From NCBI RefSeq assembly GCF_018687555.1, contig NZ_CP061296.1, positions 1,565,983-1,629,982 on the forward strand: a stretch of 64,000 bases of DNA, given 5' to 3'. This DNA comes from Polynucleobacter sp. MWH-P3-07-1. GTDB taxonomy: Bacteria; Pseudomonadota; Gammaproteobacteria; Burkholderiales; Burkholderiaceae. The position numbers and the translations under genes were made by a program. How positions within the stretch are numbered: position 1 is the stretch's first letter; each line of letters begins with the position of its first letter. The notes beneath the pieces were generated by a model. The model saw only the letters and a list, made by a program, of their open reading frames with translations. It was not told the DNA's origin and searched no databases. This document shows, in pieces, positions 56,914 through 64,000 of this stretch.

Positions 56914-58365
56914 TTAATAACGATAGTGATCAGGCTTGTAAGGCCCTTGCTTAGTGACGCCAATATAAGAAGCCTGCTGATCACTTAACTCCGTTAACTG
57001 TGCATTGAGCTTCTTCAACTGTAAGCGTGCCACCTTCTCATCAAGATGCTTAGGCAAGGTGTAAACACCGACAGGATACTTGTCTGTGCCGACTGCATTC
57101 CACAATTCAATCTGAGCAATCACTTGATTGGCGAAAGAAGAGCTCATGACATAGGAAGGATGGCCAGTGCCGCAACCCAGATTTACCAAACGACCCTTAG
57201 CCAAAATAATGATACGCTTTTCAGGCATCCCATTAGCGGCTGGGAAAATCACATGATCAACCTGAGGCTTAATTTCTTCCCAACGGTACTTTTCAATACC
57301 AGCCACATCAATCTCATTATCGAAGTGGCCAATATTACAAACGATCGCTTGATCTTTCATCTTGACCATATGGTCATGAGTGATGACATGGTAATTGCCT
57401 GTCGCAGAAACAAAGATATCTGCCTTATCAGCAGCGTAGTCCATTGTCACAACGCGATAGCCTTCCATTGCAGCTTGTAGGGCACAAATGGGATCGACTT
57501 CAGTGACCCAAACCTGGGCAGATAAAGCACGCAAAGCTTGTGCAGAGCCCTTACCCACGTCGCCATAACCACACACTACAGCTACCTTACCGGCAATCAT
57601 GACATCCGTTGCACGCTTAATCGCATCTACCAATGACTCACGGCAACCATAAAGATTATCAAACTTACTCTTGGTGACGGAGTCGTTCACATTGATCGCA
57701 GGAAACTTGAGTTCTCCCTTTGCAAACATTTGATAAAGACGATGCACGCCTGTTGTAGTTTCCTCTGTAACGCCTTTGACTTTCTCCAGACGAGTTGAAT
57801 ACCAAGTTGGATCAATAGCCAATTTATTTTTAATGGTGGCGAACAGAATGGTTTCTTCTTCGCTGGTTGGGTGACTAATACAGGCTTGATCTTTTTCAGC
57901 GCGTGCACCAAGGTGCAATAACAAAGTAGCATCACCACCATCATCCAAAATCATATTAGTGAATCCACCGTCGGCCCACTCAAAAATACGGTGTGTGAAA
58001 TCCCAATACTGCTCGAGGGTCTCACCTTTAATCGCAAACACGGGTGTACCGTTTGCTGCAATCGCTGCAGCAGCATGATCTTGAGTCGAGAAAATATTAC
58101 AAGAGGCCCACTGCACTTCGGCACCAAGCGCCTCTAGGGTTTCAATCAACACGGCTGTTTGAATGGTCATATGCAAAGAGCCAGTAATACGGGCCCCACG
58201 CAAAGGTTGTTGCGCAGAAAATTCATCGCGAATTGCGATGAGTCCAGGCATCTCGGTCTCGGCAATGGCAATTTCTTTACGGCCAAAGTTAGATAAAGAA
58301 ATATCAGCAATAGCACAACGCGTGGCTACGAAATCTTGTAGATTGAAATCAGAAACGGTATTCAT
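56914..58365 (-). CDS. ahcY: Adenosylhomocysteinase
   Basis: AhcY hydrolyses SAH to adenosine and homocysteine, relieving inhibition of methyltransferases. The 483-residue protein has NAD-binding loop [17 protein letters not shown], the [16 protein letters not shown] segment, GHFDNEIDV and the C-terminal [19 protein letters not shown]...[11 protein letters not shown] use the ATG at 58365, preceded by GGAG five bases upstream. The preceding leader carries an SAH riboswitch. Confidence 0.97.
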   Translation of the reverse strand: MNTVSDFNLQDFVATRCAIADISLSNFGRKEIAIAETEMPGLIAIRDEFSAQQPLRGARITGSLHMTIQTAVLIETLEALGAEVQWASCNIFSTQDHAAAAIAANGTPVFAIKGETLEQYWDFTHRIFEWADGGFTNMILDDGGDATLLLHLGARAEKDQACISHPTSEEETILFATIKNKLAIDPTWYSTRLEKVKGVTEETTTGVHRLYQMFAKGELKFPAINVNDSVTKSKFDNLYGCRESLVDAIKRATDVMIAGKVAVVCGYGDVGKGSAQALRALSAQVWVTEVDPICALQAAMEGYRVVTMDYAADKADIFVSATGNYHVITHDHMVKMKDQAIVCNIGHFDNEIDVAGIEKYRWEEIKPQVDHVIFPAANGMPEKRIIILAKGRLVNLGCGTGHPSYVMSSSFANQVIAQIELWNAVGTDKYPVGVYTLPKHLDEKVARLQLKKLNAQLTELSDQQASYIGVTKQGPYKPDHYRY

Positions 58366-58433
58366 GAATGCTCCAGCTAAATACGACCCAATGCCGGAGT
58401 AGATAATCGCTAGCCATTGAATCATGGGTTAGC

Positions 58434-58533
58434 GAGCGCGGTTGCAATAAGTAAATTCGGGATAGAAAAATTTACTCCCTCCAAGCCTGGGGATTGGCTG
58501 GTTCACAGCAATCCTTGCAACGCTCCTTGAAGG
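58434..58533 (-). ncRNA. SAH riboswitch in the ahcY-metF leader
   Basis: Read on the minus strand, the segment contains the conserved SAH-riboswitch elements in order: AAGGAGCGTTGCAA at the 5' side, CCCAGGCTTG in the middle and AACCGCGCTC at the 3' end. P1 pairs TTCAAG (58526-58531) with CTTGGA (58480-58485); P2 pairs GGATTG with CAATCC; GAGCG (58521-58525) pairs with CGCTC (58434-58438) as a pseudoknot; and an AGTAAAT/ATTTACT stem (58450-58456 with 58470-58476) closes P4. The ahcY ATG is about 70 bases downstream. Confidence 0.93.
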
Positions 58534-58536
58534 TAT

Positions 58537-58560
58537 GGGGAAATTGTAAACAATTTCCCC
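58537..58560. promoter_or_regulatory. Perfect 24-base palindrome over a candidate ahcY promoter
   Basis: GGGGAAATTG and CAATTTCCCC form a perfect inverted repeat separated by TAAA (effectively an 11-bp stem). It begins 20 bases past the metK stop and ends 4 bases before the riboswitch P1. On the minus strand a TACAAT -10-like box (58543-58548) lies within it, which would put the transcription start near 58536, directly before the riboswitch. It lacks a T run on the minus side, so it is a poor metK terminator. Confidence 0.55.
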
Positions 58561-58579
58561 ACTTTTAACTCAATATTGC

Positions 58580-59746
58580 TTATAAACCTGCTGCAGCCTT
58601 TAATGCAGGGGCTTTATCACATTGCTCCCAAGTAAATTCAGGCTCTTCACGACCAAAGTGGCCATAAGCAGCTGTTTTACGATAGATCGGACGCAGTAGA
58701 TTGAGCATCTTTACGATACCCTTGGGACGCAGATCAAAGTGCTCTGAAACCAACTGAGCAATCTTTTCATCAGAAATCTTGCCAGTGCCAAAGGTGCTAA
58801 CCATCACTGAAGTAGGCTTAGCAACACCAATCGCATAGGAGATCTGAATCAAGCACTTACTAGCCAATCCAGCAGCAACGACGTTCTTGGCAACATAACG
58901 ACCTGCGTAAGCAGCCGAGCGGTCAACTTTAGAGGGATCTTTTCCTGAGAAAGCGCCGCCGCCGTGGGGTGCTGCACCACCATAGGTATCCACAATAATC
59001 TTGCGACCTGTTAAACCGCAATCACCCTGTGGGCCACCAATCACAAAGCGGCCGGTAGGATTAACGAGATACTTAATCGCCCCTTTGACTAAATGCTTTG
59101 GCAATACCGGTTTGATGATTTCTTCAATGACTGCTTCGCGCAATTTCTCCAAAGAGACGTCTTCTGCATGCTGGGTGGATAGCACCACAGTATCAATAGA
59201 ATCGGGCTTCCCATCTACATAACGCAGGGTAACTTGGGATTTGGCATCTGGGCGCAACCAATTTAAGCGACCATCACGACGCAGTTGAGACTGACGCTCG
59301 ACCAAACGATGCGATAAGTGAATTGGCAAAGGCATTAACTCAGCAGTTTCATCGCAAGCGTATCCAAACATCAAGCCTTGGTCGCCAGCGCCTTGATCAA
59401 GGCCATCGTCATGGGCTTTATCAACACCTTGAGCAATATCGGGACTCTGCTTGTCGTAGGCTACTAAGACTGCGCAGCCTTTGTAATCAATGCCATAAGC
59501 GGTATTGTCGTACCCGATTTCACGCAAGGTATTACGGGCTACTTGAATGTAATCTACGTTGGCATTGGTTGTAATTTCTCCAGCCAATACCACTAAACCG
59601 GTATTACAGAGTGTCTCAGCCGCAACACGTGCAGTTGGATCTTGGGTCAGGATGGCATCGAGGATGGCATCAGAGATCTGATCAGAGACTTTATCGGGGT
59701 GACCTTCAGAAACCGATTCTGAGGTAAAGAAGTAATCATTAGCCAT
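58580..59746 (-). CDS. metK: S-adenosylmethionine synthetase
   Basis: MetK makes SAM from methionine and ATP. The 388-residue protein starts with [26 protein letters not shown] and contains [41 protein letters not shown] and [19 protein letters not shown]. The Shine-Dalgarno AAGGA is seven bases before the ATG. The gene has a structured 5' leader of about 120 bases and lies directly upstream of the SAH-riboswitch-controlled ahcY. Confidence 0.97.
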   Translation of the reverse strand: MANDYFFTSESVSEGHPDKVSDQISDAILDAILTQDPTARVAAETLCNTGLVVLAGEITTNANVDYIQVARNTLREIGYDNTAYGIDYKGCAVLVAYDKQSPDIAQGVDKAHDDGLDQGAGDQGLMFGYACDETAELMPLPIHLSHRLVERQSQLRRDGRLNWLRPDAKSQVTLRYVDGKPDSIDTVVLSTQHAEDVSLEKLREAVIEEIIKPVLPKHLVKGAIKYLVNPTGRFVIGGPQGDCGLTGRKIIVDTYGGAAPHGGGAFSGKDPSKVDRSAAYAGRYVAKNVVAAGLASKCLIQISYAIGVAKPTSVMVSTFGTGKISDEKIAQLVSEHFDLRPKGIVKMLNLLRPIYRKTAAYGHFGREEPEFTWEQCDKAPALKAAAGL

Positions 59747-59780
59747 TGCATATTCCTTTGAAAATTAACACGATCATTAG

Positions 59781-59851
59781 GACAACTCGACGTGCCAGGA
59801 ACCACAACGGCGACGCTTTAGCAGATTTTTTGAATCGCCCTGCAAGTTGTC
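59781..59851 (-). ncRNA. Structured RNA element in the metK 5' leader
   Basis: On the minus strand, GACAACTTG (59843-59851) pairs with CGAGTTGTC (59781-59789) over nine base pairs, including one G-U pair that would be an A-C mismatch on the plus strand; this favours the metK orientation. Inside, CAGG pairs with CCTG (59796-59799) and GCGA with TCGC, with a large A-rich apical loop. The element sits about 34 bases before the metK ATG. I could not match it to a known riboswitch family from memory. Confidence 0.55.
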
Positions 59852-59870
59852 TTAACTCAGCGATGTCTCA

Positions 59871-59900
59871 ATTTTATCCCAAAAATAAGAAATATTTCAA
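59871..59900 (-). promoter_or_regulatory. Sigma-70-type promoter of metK
   Basis: On the minus strand, TTGAAA (59895-59900) and TAAAAT (59871-59876) each match the consensus at five of six positions and are 18 bases apart. They predict a transcript start near 59864, giving a leader of about 118 bases that contains the stem-rich element at 59781-59851. Confidence 0.6.
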
Positions 59901-59949
59901 GATCGTCCAGAAATTTGGTTCTATACCAATCATTGAATATCATTGTTAG

Positions 59950-60810
59950 GTGCAAAAACTCCTACTAAAGCCCGTTCTTGTTTTGATTGCTGTGCTGCCC
60001 TTATGCATTGTGCAAATGATCGGCGCTGGCTTGGGTCTCTTGGCTTATCTTGGCTCGGCAAGCTATCGACAACTTTTTCGCTCTCAATATCTTGCTGTCC
60101 TCAAGGCTCATCAATTGCCCTCGCGTCTCTGGACCGCAGTAATGGCCTCAGGCCAGCTCTTTTCAGATAGCCTCTGGATTTGGCGTAACCCCAAACAGGC
60201 ACTGAAATTAGCCGAGATCCAAAATTGGGATTTGGTAGAAGCTGCGATTAATGAAGGGCATGGGCTTGTGATGTTGACGCCGCACTTGGGTGGCTTTGAG
60301 ATTATTCCACGCGTGCTGGCTCAACATTTTCCTGCAACCATCCTCTATCGCCCTTCGCGTCAAGATTGGCTCAATAGCATTGTGGAAGAAGGTCGTGCTT
60401 ATCCTAATATGCATTTTGTGCCAACCAATTTAAATGGGGTGAGACAAATGACGCGCGCCTTAAGCAAAGGTGAAGCGATTGGAATATTGCCTGATCAAGT
60501 TCCCAGTGGTGGCGATGGCGTTTGGGTACCTTTCTTTGGTCGTCCCGCCTACACTACACCCCTGCCAGCCCGCCTTGCCAATCGTAACAAGACTCCCGTC
60601 ATTATGTTTACTGCTAAGCGTAAAAATCTAGGGCAAGGCTGGTTAATGCAAGCAACGCGCCTAGCTCCATTTTCAGAGGATGCAAATTTAGCCGCCACTG
60701 AGATGAATCAGGCAATTGAACATGCGATTCTCAAAGCGCCAGAGCAATTTATCTGGGCATATAACCGCTACAAGCATCCAGCTGGTGCAGAACTGCCTCC
60801 AAGCAATTAA
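59950..60810 (+). CDS. Lysophospholipid/lipid A acyltransferase family protein
   Basis: The 286-residue protein belongs to the LpxL/HtrB acyltransferase family: an N-terminal membrane segment (residues 5-26), the catalytic-type HxxxxE motif in MLTPHLGGFEIIP near residue 100, LYRPSRQDWLN and GILPDQVPSGGDGVWVPFFGR. It probably adds a secondary acyl chain to lipid A. The start is GTG. It is followed after 18 bases by a second family member. Confidence 0.9.
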   Translation: MQKLLLKPVLVLIAVLPLCIVQMIGAGLGLLAYLGSASYRQLFRSQYLAVLKAHQLPSRLWTAVMASGQLFSDSLWIWRNPKQALKLAEIQNWDLVEAAINEGHGLVMLTPHLGGFEIIPRVLAQHFPATILYRPSRQDWLNSIVEEGRAYPNMHFVPTNLNGVRQMTRALSKGEAIGILPDQVPSGGDGVWVPFFGRPAYTTPLPARLANRNKTPVIMFTAKRKNLGQGWLMQATRLAPFSEDANLAATEMNQAIEHAILKAPEQFIWAYNRYKHPAGAELPPSN

Positions 60811-60828
60811 TTCATACCGATACCCGAC

Positions 60829-61728
60829 ATGATTTGGCTCCAAAACTTCTTTAATTTTTTAGCGCTCAATCTGCTCCGATTATTTGCATTCTTGCCTTAT
60901 CAACTCACGATTCGGATTGGTTACGGTCTTGGCTGGCTTGCAGCGCATATTCCAAATGAGCGTGCAAAAGTTGTCAAAACCAATTTGCGTTTATGTTTTC
61001 CAAATCTGAGCGAGTCTGAAATTGATGCATTAGCGATCGAGCATTGGAAACTATTTGGTCGCAGCGTACTGGAACGCAGTCGTATTTGGCTGGGAAGTGA
61101 CAAGCAAATAACAGACATTGTTTCGATTGAGTCTGAAATTACCCTTGGGGATCGCAAGCCTCGTCTATTAATTAACCCGCACTTTGTTGGCCTGGAGGGC
61201 GGCTTCATGGCCCTGTCTGCTCTAGCGAGCAAGCACGACTGGCCTCGGGGGGCTGGTCTTTATCAAAATATGAAGAATCCCTTCTTCAACCAAAAGATGA
61301 TTGAATGGCGCAATCGCTTTGGCGGCAAGTCGATTGAGCGACAAAGTCGTCTGCGCGATCTCATTCGGGAAATTCAAACGGGCAATTTCATTTTTATTGC
61401 ACCCGATATCGACCTTGGTCCAAAAGATTCCGTTTTCGTACCCTTCTTTGGCATTCCAACGAATACGATCACTTCCGTATCTCGTCTAGCTAAATTAAGC
61501 GGTGCTGAGGTCTGTCTGATGACAACCACTTTGAATACAGATCGAAATGGTTATACCTGTCATATCAGTGCCCCGCTGTCGAACTTCCCATCTGATGATG
61601 TGGAAAAAGATACAGCAAGACTCAATCAATACATCGAGGAGCTTGTGAGAGAAAGACCGGCAGAGTACTATTGGGTTCATAAGCGCTTTAAACATCGGCC
61701 GCCAGGCGAGCCAAGCCTCTACTCTTAA
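60829..61728 (+). CDS. LpxL/LpxM-type lipid A biosynthesis acyltransferase
   Basis: The 299-residue protein has an N-terminal membrane segment, the HxxxxE motif in LINPHFVGLEGGFMAL, and FIAPDIDLGPKDSVFVPFFGIPT, ending with YYWVHKRFKHRPPGEPSLY. It resembles its upstream neighbour in layout but not closely in sequence, so the pair may add different lipid A acyl chains. It lies 18 bases after the first acyltransferase and 17 bases before dapF. Confidence 0.9.
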   Translation: MIWLQNFFNFLALNLLRLFAFLPYQLTIRIGYGLGWLAAHIPNERAKVVKTNLRLCFPNLSESEIDALAIEHWKLFGRSVLERSRIWLGSDKQITDIVSIESEITLGDRKPRLLINPHFVGLEGGFMALSALASKHDWPRGAGLYQNMKNPFFNQKMIEWRNRFGGKSIERQSRLRDLIREIQTGNFIFIAPDIDLGPKDSVFVPFFGIPTNTITSVSRLAKLSGAEVCLMTTTLNTDRNGYTCHISAPLSNFPSDDVEKDTARLNQYIEELVRERPAEYYWVHKRFKHRPPGEPSLYS

Positions 61729-61745
61729 TTGAAGGACTCTGAATT

Positions 61746-62642
61746 TTGAACACCTCATCACGCAAACTGCGCTTCACCAAAATGCATGGTGCTGGCAATG
61801 ATTTCATTGTCGTGAATGGCATCGACCAGGACCTGAGCAAAATCACGCCCGATCAATGGCGCTCATTATCGAATCGTCAATTTGGAATTGGCGCAGACCA
61901 GATCTTATTGATCGAAAAACCCACTCGCCCTGATGCGGATTTTCGTTATCGCATCTTCAATTCAGATGGTGGCGAAGTGGAACAATGCGGCAATGGCTCG
62001 CGCTGTTTTGTACGCTATGTTCACGAGCAGGGTCTCTCGAATAAAAATCCACTGCAAGTAGAGGTGGCTCATACTGTCATTAGTCTTAGGGCTCTGGACA
62101 ATGGTGATGTCGAGGTAGATATGGGCGCCCCTATTTTTGAGCCCGCCTTAGTTCCATTTAATCCTGAAGGCATTGCTAGTAAGCAAGAGTTTCATGAAAC
62201 GCTCTACGCACTACCCATTGGGAAAAATCCCGGCGCTCACGATGATTGGGTTGCTGTTTTATCGATGGGCAATCCCCATGCGGTTCAGGTTGTACTGGAT
62301 GTCGACAGTGCTCCAGTTCGTATTGAAGGCCCCTCGATTGAAATGCATCCCGCATTCCCAAAGCGTGTGAATGCAGGCTATATGCAGATTCTCAATCGCC
62401 ATGAAATCAAATTACGGGTCTTTGAACGTGGCGCAGGAGAAACGCTAGCCTGTGGCACTGGTGCATGTGCTGCGGTGGTATCCGGAATTCGCCGCGCCCT
62501 TTTAGATTCGCCAGTGAAGGTTCACACCCGTGGCGGTGATCTCGAAATTTCCTGGAAGGGAATCGTCGATGGCGTAGCTCAGTCCGTCATCATGACTGGA
62601 CCTGCCACCACTGTCTTTGAAGGCGAAATAGAGCTGAATTAA
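61746..62642 (+). CDS. dapF: Diaminopimelate epimerase
   Basis: DapF converts LL- to meso-diaminopimelate for lysine and peptidoglycan synthesis. The 298-residue protein has [14 protein letters not shown] at the start and the two catalytic cysteines in EQCGNGSRC and LACGTGACA. The start is TTG with AAGGA upstream; the first internal ATG is inside the first beta-strand motif and would truncate it. It converges with pyrE, ending three bases before its stop. Confidence 0.96.
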   Translation: MNTSSRKLRFTKMHGAGNDFIVVNGIDQDLSKITPDQWRSLSNRQFGIGADQILLIEKPTRPDADFRYRIFNSDGGEVEQCGNGSRCFVRYVHEQGLSNKNPLQVEVAHTVISLRALDNGDVEVDMGAPIFEPALVPFNPEGIASKQEFHETLYALPIGKNPGAHDDWVAVLSMGNPHAVQVVLDVDSAPVRIEGPSIEMHPAFPKRVNAGYMQILNRHEIKLRVFERGAGETLACGTGACAAVVSGIRRALLDSPVKVHTRGGDLEISWKGIVDGVAQSVIMTGPATTVFEGEIELN

Positions 62643-62645
62643 GCG

Positions 62646-63314
62646 CTACACACCGTACTGATCGCGATAGGCTTTAACAGCAGGCAGATAGTTAGCGAGC
62701 TCGGCATTACTGGAAGCAGCCAAAAAACCCATCAGATCTGCCAAGTTTGCAATAGCAATTACCGGCAAACCAAACTCTTGCTCAACAGATTGCACCGCAG
62801 ACTGCTTGCCGATATCCGTTGCAGTGCCGGATTTTTCCATTCGATCTAGAGCAATCAATACCGCTACTGGCTCGGCGCCAGCAGCGCGGATTAGATCTAC
62901 AGACTCACGCACAGAAGTTCCTGCTGAAATGACATCGTCCACAATCACAACCCTGCCCTGAACTGGCGCGCCGACCAGGGATCCTCCCTCGCCATGATCT
63001 TTGGCTTCTTTACGGTTATATGCATAAGGCACATTGCGTCCTTGATCAGCTAGTGCAATCGCAGTAGCTGCAGCCAAGGTGATCCCCTTATAAGCTGGGC
63101 CATACAACATATCAAACTGAATTTGAGAGTTGCTGAGGGCTTGAGCATAGTAATGACCCAGGCTGCTTAAGCGCTTTCCATCATTGAAACCACCCGCATT
63201 AAAAAAATAAGGGGATAGACGTCCCGCTTTAGTTTTAAACTCGCCAAAGGACAAAACCTTTGCCTCTAAGGCAAAACGAATAAAGTTATCTTGATTAGAA
63301 TTTTCTGAGCTCAT
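62646..63314 (-). CDS. pyrE: Orotate phosphoribosyltransferase
   Basis: PyrE makes orotidine 5'-monophosphate from orotate and PRPP in pyrimidine synthesis. The 222-residue protein has SPYFFNAGGFNDGKRL, YGPAYKGITLAAA, NRKEAKDHGEGG and the PRPP loop VVIVDDVISAGTSVRES. It starts 8 bases from the divergent xth gene. Confidence 0.96.
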   Translation of the reverse strand: MSSENSNQDNFIRFALEAKVLSFGEFKTKAGRLSPYFFNAGGFNDGKRLSSLGHYYAQALSNSQIQFDMLYGPAYKGITLAAATAIALADQGRNVPYAYNRKEAKDHGEGGSLVGAPVQGRVVIVDDVISAGTSVRESVDLIRAAGAEPVAVLIALDRMEKSGTATDIGKQSAVQSVEQEFGLPVIAIANLADLMGFLAASSNAELANYLPAVKAYRDQYGV

Positions 63315-63322
63315 AGGCCTCC

Positions 63323-64000
63323 ATGTTACGCATCATTTCCGCTAACCTCAACGGTATTCGTTCTGCAAGCAAAAAAGGCTTTCTGCCATGGATGCTTGCT
63401 CAAAAGGCAGACTTTGTCTGCATGCAAGAACTCAAAGCCCAACGAGACGATCTCGAAGAAGACATTCTCAATCCCGGGGGACTAAACGGCTTCTTCCACC
63501 ATGCTGAAAAAAAGGGTTACAGTGGCTGCGGTATTTATACCCCCCACCAACCTGATGATGTTCTTTATGGCTTTGGTAATCCTGAGTTTGATGCTGAAGG
63601 TCGCTATGTCGAAGCCCGCTTTAAAAAACTGTCGATCATCTCGGTATATATGCCCTCTGGCTCAAGCTCAGAGGATAGGCAGGTAGCCAAGTTTCGCTAT
63701 CTGGAGGCTTTTTTGCCCCACCTCGTTAAGCTGAAAAAGTCTGGTCGTGAAATTGTGCTCTGTGGTGACGTCAATATTGCCCATCAAGAAATCGATCTTA
63801 AAAACTGGAAGGGCAATCTCAAGAACTCAGGTTTCTTGCCTGAGGAGCGCGCCTGGCTCACCAATTTATTTGATCAAGTGGGCTATGTGGATGTCTATCG
63901 TCAGCTTGAACCAAGCGCTAGTGAAGAGTGCTATACCTGGTGGAGCCAGCGTGGACAGGCCTATGCGAAGAATGTTGGATGGCGGATTGACTATCAAATT
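63323..64000 (+). CDS. xth: Exodeoxyribonuclease III, partial
   Basis: This gene runs past the right edge after 226 codons. The visible part has the AP-endonuclease family motifs: SANLNGIRSASKKGF at the start, MQELKAQ with the catalytic Glu, GCGIYTP, SVYMPSGSS and CGDVNIAHQEIDLKNW. Such enzymes cut abasic sites and degrade DNA 3' to 5'. The ATG at 63323 leaves an 8-base gap to pyrE, and no strong Shine-Dalgarno is evident. Confidence 0.93.
   Translation, partial: MLRIISANLNGIRSASKKGFLPWMLAQKADFVCMQELKAQRDDLEEDILNPGGLNGFFHHAEKKGYSGCGIYTPHQPDDVLYGFGNPEFDAEGRYVEARFKKLSIISVYMPSGSSSEDRQVAKFRYLEAFLPHLVKLKKSGREIVLCGDVNIAHQEIDLKNWKGNLKNSGFLPEERAWLTNLFDQVGYVDVYRQLEPSASEECYTWWSQRGQAYAKNVGWRIDYQI

Noticed and set aside
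59781-59851. Assignment of the metK leader to the SAM/SAH riboswitch family
   Set aside because: It shares a short TTCCTGGC stretch with what I remember of that motif, but the surrounding stem and the required ACGGCUUCC block do not fit.
59746-59949. A 67-codon plus-strand frame between metK and the acyltransferase gene
   Set aside because: It has no recognisable domain and poor start context, and the DNA is better explained as the metK promoter and leader on the opposite strand.

Overview
The window looks like a chromosomal segment of a free-living freshwater betaproteobacterium, most likely Polynucleobacter (Burkholderiaceae). This is a judgement from recognised gene content and order, not from a database search. 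The evidence is a caa3-like cytochrome oxidase operon with a 43-residue small assembly protein, an incomplete mannose-type PTS beside gshA-gshB, methionine synthase split into two genes, a PhaM-type PHB granule protein, an SAH riboswitch in front of ahcY-metF, and very tight gene packing. No intergenic gap exceeds about 265 bases, many neighbours overlap by 1 to 20 bases, and I saw no tRNA, rRNA, insertion sequence, phage gene, CRISPR array or long repeat.

Layout. 1-6031: aerobic terminal oxidase module, mostly on the minus strand (ctaC, ctaD, small assembly protein, cox11, DUF2970, ctaE, then SURF1 and a partial gene), with a DUF2909 membrane protein on plus. 6210-13462: small housekeeping genes (BioC-like methyltransferase, comF, trmL, gpsA, secB, grxC, rhodanese, gpmA, ctpA, moeB-like). 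13482-18230: a minus-strand run gshA-gshB-EIIA-HPr-EI. 18334-21067: TorF-type porin, glnK and amtB on minus behind an NtrC-like dyad. 21330-27916: ubiK, a lipoprotein, lipB-lipA, DUF493, a hydrolase, a thioredoxin-like ferredoxin, a VanZ protein, birA-coaX. 28494-33299: a five-gene plus-strand operon (glutathione peroxidase, FAD oxidoreductase, DUF1365, Cfa-type methyltransferase, SDR) that resembles lipid-modification operons tied to singlet-oxygen or light stress in other proteobacteria. 33322-44743: dsbA, SPOR protein, argS, DUF1840, split metH, phaM, an MBL hydrolase, DUF1289, acuI-like reductase, lipoprotein, flavin reductase, GST. 44746-53420: glmU-glmS, ttcA, folB with a FolM-like reductase, MidA-like methyltransferase, cca, an NDUFA9-like protein. 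53437-64000: slt, 5-formyl-THF cyclo-ligase, metF, ahcY, metK, two LpxL-type acyltransferases, dapF, pyrE and a partial xth.

Functional links. The methyl cycle is nearly complete here: MetF supplies methyl-THF, the two-part MetH makes methionine, MetK makes SAM, AhcY clears SAH, and the cyclo-ligase feeds the folate pool. The ahcY leader carries a clear SAH riboswitch. The metK leader carries a separate stem-rich RNA structure that I could not match to a known family and that can be drawn with an alternative pairing onto the metK Shine-Dalgarno; this is the most interesting candidate in the window. Second-tier observations are an 89-base antisense overlap of the phaM and MBL-hydrolase coding ends, a BioC-like protein that lacks the usual glycine-rich SAM loop, and operator-like dyads before the gpx operon and the porin-glnK-amtB operon.
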